Shown here: positions 59,685-64,000 of the stretch, one piece after another
Position numbering within the stretch: the stretch's first letter is position 1
Layout: each line of letters begins with the position of its first letter
Assembly (NCBI RefSeq): GCF_954871325.1
Contig: NC_088778.1
Location: 29,373,120 to 29,437,119 of the forward strand
From: Gordionus sp. m RMFG-2023
Taxonomy: Eukaryota; Nematomorpha; Gordioida; Chordodea; Parachordodidae
Reading direction: 5' to 3'
Length of the DNA: 64,000 bases
Translations under genes and position numbers: made by a program
Notes under the pieces: generated by a model
Told to the model about the DNA's origin: nothing
Seen by the model: only the letters and a program-made list of their open reading frames with translations
Database searches by the model: none

Positions 59685-61306
59685 CAGGGGCATCGCTAGC
59701 CTTTACAGGGGGCTCAGCTAAAAAAAATTTTATGGAGGGCTTCGCCTCCCATACTCCCCAATTTGGGGGCCTTTGGCCCGCTTTTGCCCGGCCTTGGACC
59801 GGGTTTTATATTAATATATTATACATTTTTAAAATATGCTAACTCTAGACAATTATTCTGAATTATTTTGTCATTTATAATATTTTGCATGCAAAAAAAA
59901 ACTAGCATATAAATAATTAAAACATTACAAAAAATTTCTAAAAATAATATTTTTTAATACAAAATCTATTTATTACAGTATAAGATATCTTAGATTGCTG
60001 ATATAAAAAAATTTTGCGTAAAAAAATGTTAATTAATTCATACATATGCCTCAATTGATAATGGTTTTTAAAAACCACATAAGGTTATATAATTCTAGCA
60101 AGTTACATTGTCAAAAAATTATGACACTCACGATGGTAACCCATATCAGAATTTATTATGTTAGATAAATTGATAAAACAAAAACAGTAAAATTCTTTAG
60201 AAGAAATTATGCAAATATATTGAAGTTTTGAGTTATTTACACGGCAAGGATGCCATATTAGAAATGAAACATTTTTTAACTATAAAATAAGAACCAGAGT
60301 GATATGATGAAAGTAATTAAGATTTTATATATTATTGTCGCACCATCTCTAGTTGGTTTATATTATATCTTAAAATAATGATAGATTGTAATAATATCAA
60401 AAATATATTCGTATTAAAAATTTAACTCAAAACTGTTTTTCAAAGAAGAAAAAAATAGCTTTCCTAAAAACACGTAAAAAAAGAGAATAAAAGATATTTT
60501 ATTTATCATCCATTGTGGGATGAATAATAAGAAGTTTAATTTTAATAATATATTAAATAAATAGATGGCGTTAAATAATTGAATCCAAATTGTTACTTAT
60601 ATTTATTATTAAAAGCATTATTATTATTATTTTAAAATTACTAACTGTAATATATTATATAACTCTAGGTGGCATTTTACCTAATATTTTATAAATAATT
60701 ATATATTATAAAGGTTTATAACCTATTTATCTACTTACTTTTTATAAATAAATATCTTATACTCATTTGGATTTGGACCTTGAAAATACATTTAGGAAGA
60801 GACATGATAATTAAAATTAAAAGTCAAAATGTAGTTGATTTGATTTTGAACTCGGCTAATTACAATATTAAATTTGTTAATTTTCAATTAAAAAATGATT
60901 ATATTTATTTAATTAAGGGTTATATAATAATTTAAATAATAAAAATTAAGCTTCAACTGTTAATTCTAAATTAATATTTAGTGAATGATATTGATATATT
61001 TTTAACACAGAATTTGATTGCAAGCTGACAGAGTGAACATATAATTTATATGTATAATCTAATCTAATAATTAAAATAGTATTCATTTTATAAAAATTTA
61101 GATAGTTTTATTCATTTTTAAATAATAAAATTAAATCTATATATTACTCAATGGAATTATAAAAGAAATCGTTCAGGGGGCAAAAAATTTATTTTTAGTT
61201 CAAGGGGATATTAAGGACCAATTAAAAAAATATTTTTTTGCTTCAGGGGGCTATTCAAATTTTTCATGCTCGAGCCCCTGCGCGCCCCCTCCTAGCGACG
61301 CCACTG
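59685..61306 (-). mobile_element. Intact copy of the CAGTGGCG hAT-like non-autonomous element
   Basis: Ends CAGGGGCATCGCTAGCC (59685) and CTAGCGACGCCACTG (61306) are inverted. Flanks TGTAAACT at 59677-59684 and 61307-61314 are a perfect 8-bp duplication. At 1,622 bp it aligns end to end, in opposite orientation, with the three pieces of the element at 9,070-23,811, and provides the empty sites of both Helitrons. No transposase is readable. An additional GC-rich block near the left end (59,735-59,805) includes GGGGGCCTTTGGCCCGC. Confidence 0.92.
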
Positions 61307-61314
61307 TGTAAACT

Positions 61315-62258
61315 ATATAAGCGTAGAAATTTATTGTACTTAAAAAGTTAAAATATTTTATATATATTTTTATAAATAAAAATCTTAAATATTTTTAAAA
61401 TTTATTTATTTAATAAAAGTTTTAAATCTTTTTGTTAAATCTTGTCTAACTCCCTGCCAACCTTAACAGTAAGAGAGCCTTCTTTTGAGCTGTTTCATAA
61501 AAATTTATATAATTTGTCTGAATAAATAATTTATTCATCTAAACCCATGTTACTAATAATGTTTTCCGCTATATAACATAATGATATTTCCTGGGAATTT
61601 AAGAGTCCTTTTATTTTAAGATACAAAGGTTAAGTTTTCATTTGGCGTTCGCACTAATAAAACTATTTATTATTAAATATTAAGGAGAATATCTATTTCC
61701 ATAAATGACCATTATCGGTATTCACTTAGATTCCCAGGATTAATTCTTTCATTTATTTGAGTCTTTTCTGCGTTTGACTGCATCCAAATAGTGATTTTTT
61801 CCTTGCTTTAAAATATCCGGATTTGTTAGTTTTTTTTTTAAAGATATCCACAAATTGAATCTGTAGGTAATAATTAAATAATTCCTTTTAAGTGTTAGCA
61901 ATAAGTTTTTAAAATATCTCGATTCTCATTTAGTTGTATTGTAATATATTTTTTATTGAAAATAATTAGATTATATGTAATTTAGTATATTTTTTAGTTT
62001 TTGTTACTTTTCAGTTTAGTTTTATGTAAAGAAGAAATATAAGTGCCACTGTTAAACATGAAAACAAAAGATACTCCTAATAAAAAATCTTAATATAATA
62101 TATATATAAATATATGGAATAAGCCTAAGTTTTGCAATTAAGACTTTATCATATTATTTTATACATATAAAATTTTATAGTTATGAAGAAAACATTTATG
62201 ACAATTTAATTGTCTATTAGAGTGTTATGCTTTAGAGGAAATATTTTTAAATGTTATA
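61315..62258. other. AT-rich region, no gene seen
   Basis: No coding or repeat signal noticed. Confidence 0.4.
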
Positions 62259-62266
62259 GTTCAGGC

Positions 62267-63446
62267 CATAGGCGTAGCCAGGATTTTCATAAGGGGGGGG
62301 AATTAAAAAATTAAGTGGGGGCCTCGACCCCAGACCCCCTTTTGGGTGGGGCTTCGGCCGGGTTACTTAAGTCTTTATATAGTCATAAAATATTTTTACA
62401 AATTTTAATAAAAAAATAAGCCTGGAACAAATATGAAATATTTTTTATTAGTTTATATAAAATAAAAATATAATAAATTACTTGTATTGTATATACCTTA
62501 ATATAAGAGCATGGTAATAATTTATTCCAAACATTATAAGAAATTTATTTATAAAAAGAAAGTAGACATATAGTTGATTTTACTCTATTATATAGAATTA
62601 GTTATACAATACTAGGTAAAATTCCACTTTTACAGACATATTTGACAGTTAGAGAATATATTAGTTAATAATTTAACAAATTTTATTAATCAATGCTCTT
62701 GATATTAAATATAGCAACAATTTGCATTCAATTATTTAACGCCATCTATTTATTTTAAGTAAAAATGATATTAAAATTTAATCTTCATATTATTCATCCC
62801 ACAATGTCTTAAGATATTTTCTGATATCTTTATAAATATTTTATAGTTTTCTGTAAAATATATAATTCGCTATATTGGTAAAAATTACTTGATTGTCATT
62901 TGATAATTAGATATACTGTAAATCTACGACATATATTATTCCACTGTTTGTATTGTGCTTTAATATTTATTTAATTTATGATTTAATTTTATCAATAGTT
63001 TTATAATTATATTTTACTTTTATTAAGATAAATAAATTAAAATTACTCACTTTATAAAAAATTATATTTGATATATTATAATATTTAGTAACTTTAGGGA
63101 TCTATTATTAATAATTATAATACATTTCACTTCTGTCTTAAGACTTATCTTTGGCTTATATTCCATTTATTAAAAAACATTTTTGGTTCATTTTATATAT
63201 TTATAAATTTATTTTCCCAAAAATCTATTTATTATGATGAATAGTTTTATAAAAAAAATATCAACTTTTACATTCTTTCTTTCAAATTATTATTTAAGAT
63301 ATATGCATACATATTTGAAAGTCAGGAAGTAGGGGGAGGACTAAGGGGGATATTTTTTATTAGCTAAAAATGATATTTACAAAAAGTGATAAATATCTGA
63401 AGGGGGGGGGAATTTCCCCTTGCCCCCCCTTCCGGCTACGCCTATG
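62267..63446. mobile_element. TIR element CATAGGCGTAGCC, 1.18 kb, perfect target duplication
   Basis: Termini CATAGGCGTAGCCAGG and CCGGCTACGCCTATG are inverted. GTTCAGGC flanks both sides (62259-62266 and 63447-63454), an 8-bp duplication. G-rich then C-rich runs (62,292-62,360 and 63,400-63,430) mirror each other. Part of the interior (about 62,550-62,830) is similar to the interior of the CAGTGGCG element (14,180-14,430 and 60,545-60,740), including AACGCCATCTATTTA, so the two families share an ancestor or have recombined. No coding capacity. Confidence 0.88.
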
Positions 63447-63454
63447 GTTCAGGC

Positions 63455-64000
63455 AATAATGGATATATAATACTAGATTGGCGATTTATTCGTTAAATGC
63501 AATTAAGAATCCATAAATGTGAGTATAGTGTAGCACCATTTTGTGCACGTCAATTAATTGACATCAATGTGCATATTACGTTGTGCCGTAAAAAGTCCTG
63601 GCAGAATAAAAAGCAAAACTCCGAGTATAATAATTTTATCTAATTTCCCACAAAAAAAAATTCTTTTTAATTTGCCACAAACGGCTATTTTATAGATGAA
63701 AATAAAATATCTAAATTAACTTAAAAATATTTCTAAATTAATTTATTTATATTAACTATTTTAACAAAATAAAATATATCTCAAAAACCTACAAAAAGTT
63801 AATAATTAACTTAACTAAAAAAATCAACTACCTTAATAGTTAAACAATATGATACAATTAATAAAATTAATACTGAAATAACACAACAGTATATCAGATT
63901 CTCTAAACCCTTTTAAACTCCACTGTAACCCAAAATTTTTCCTATCTCTATTAATATCCCGGTACTTCTACCGAATTTTTCCTAAAAAAAAATCCACAGA
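63455..64000. other. AT-rich end of window, no gene seen
   Basis: Near 63,530-63,590 there is a run with more balanced composition (CACCATTTTGTGCACGTC, ATTACGTTGTGCCG) of unknown nature. Confidence 0.35.

Overview
The window reads as an AT-rich, transposon-dense eukaryotic nuclear segment, most likely from an invertebrate animal. Three things point there. A DNAJA-type co-chaperone gene has a protein that looks like animal DNAJA1/DNAJA2 rather than fungal Ydj1. Its exons, and those of two other genes, are split by GT-AG introns, several of them only 36-49 nt long. The 5S rRNA is of the general invertebrate type, though early-diverging fungi have similar 5S, so the phylum is left open. Most of the sequence is DNA transposons: hAT elements, hAT-type MITEs and Helitrons, plus one Ty3-type retrotransposon.

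Layout. 1-585 holds the 3' part of a MIS12-like kinetochore gene (+). 2.8-8.1 kb has a 223-bp MITE with a perfect 8-bp target duplication, a small hAT with a decayed transposase, an intact-looking 5S rRNA gene inside a dispersed repeat, and a decayed antisense hAT. 9,070-23,811 is one hAT-like non-autonomous element (perfect 8-bp target duplication) that has swallowed two Helitrons. One is non-autonomous (9,447-13,987). The other is a decayed autonomous Rep-helicase element (15,258-23,640). A second, uninterrupted copy at 59,685-61,306 gives the empty sites for both. 26,354-41,352 is the DNAJA gene: eight exons whose splice phases all agree and code 452 residues, with 7.2-kb and 5.3-kb introns filled by hAT elements, a large-TIR element and a Helitron fragment. 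42,837-47,728 is a defective Ty3-type LTR element (-). 47.7-52 kb carries fragments of the hAT MITE and of the 5S repeat, with a deleted 5S pseudogene. 52,215-52,468 is a small two-exon gene I do not recognise. From 53 kb to the end there are further MITEs and TIR elements, most with readable target duplications.

How it works together. The host genes (MIS12-like, DNAJA, the small gene) and 5S are unrelated functions scattered among transposons. The most unusual structure is in the autonomous Helitron: a tandem array of exon-like units, about 75 nt of exon plus a 46-nt intron, all in phase 0, upstream of the Rep-helicase region. The second is the DNAJA gene, whose two largest introns have been built almost entirely by transposons while splicing and frame stay intact.
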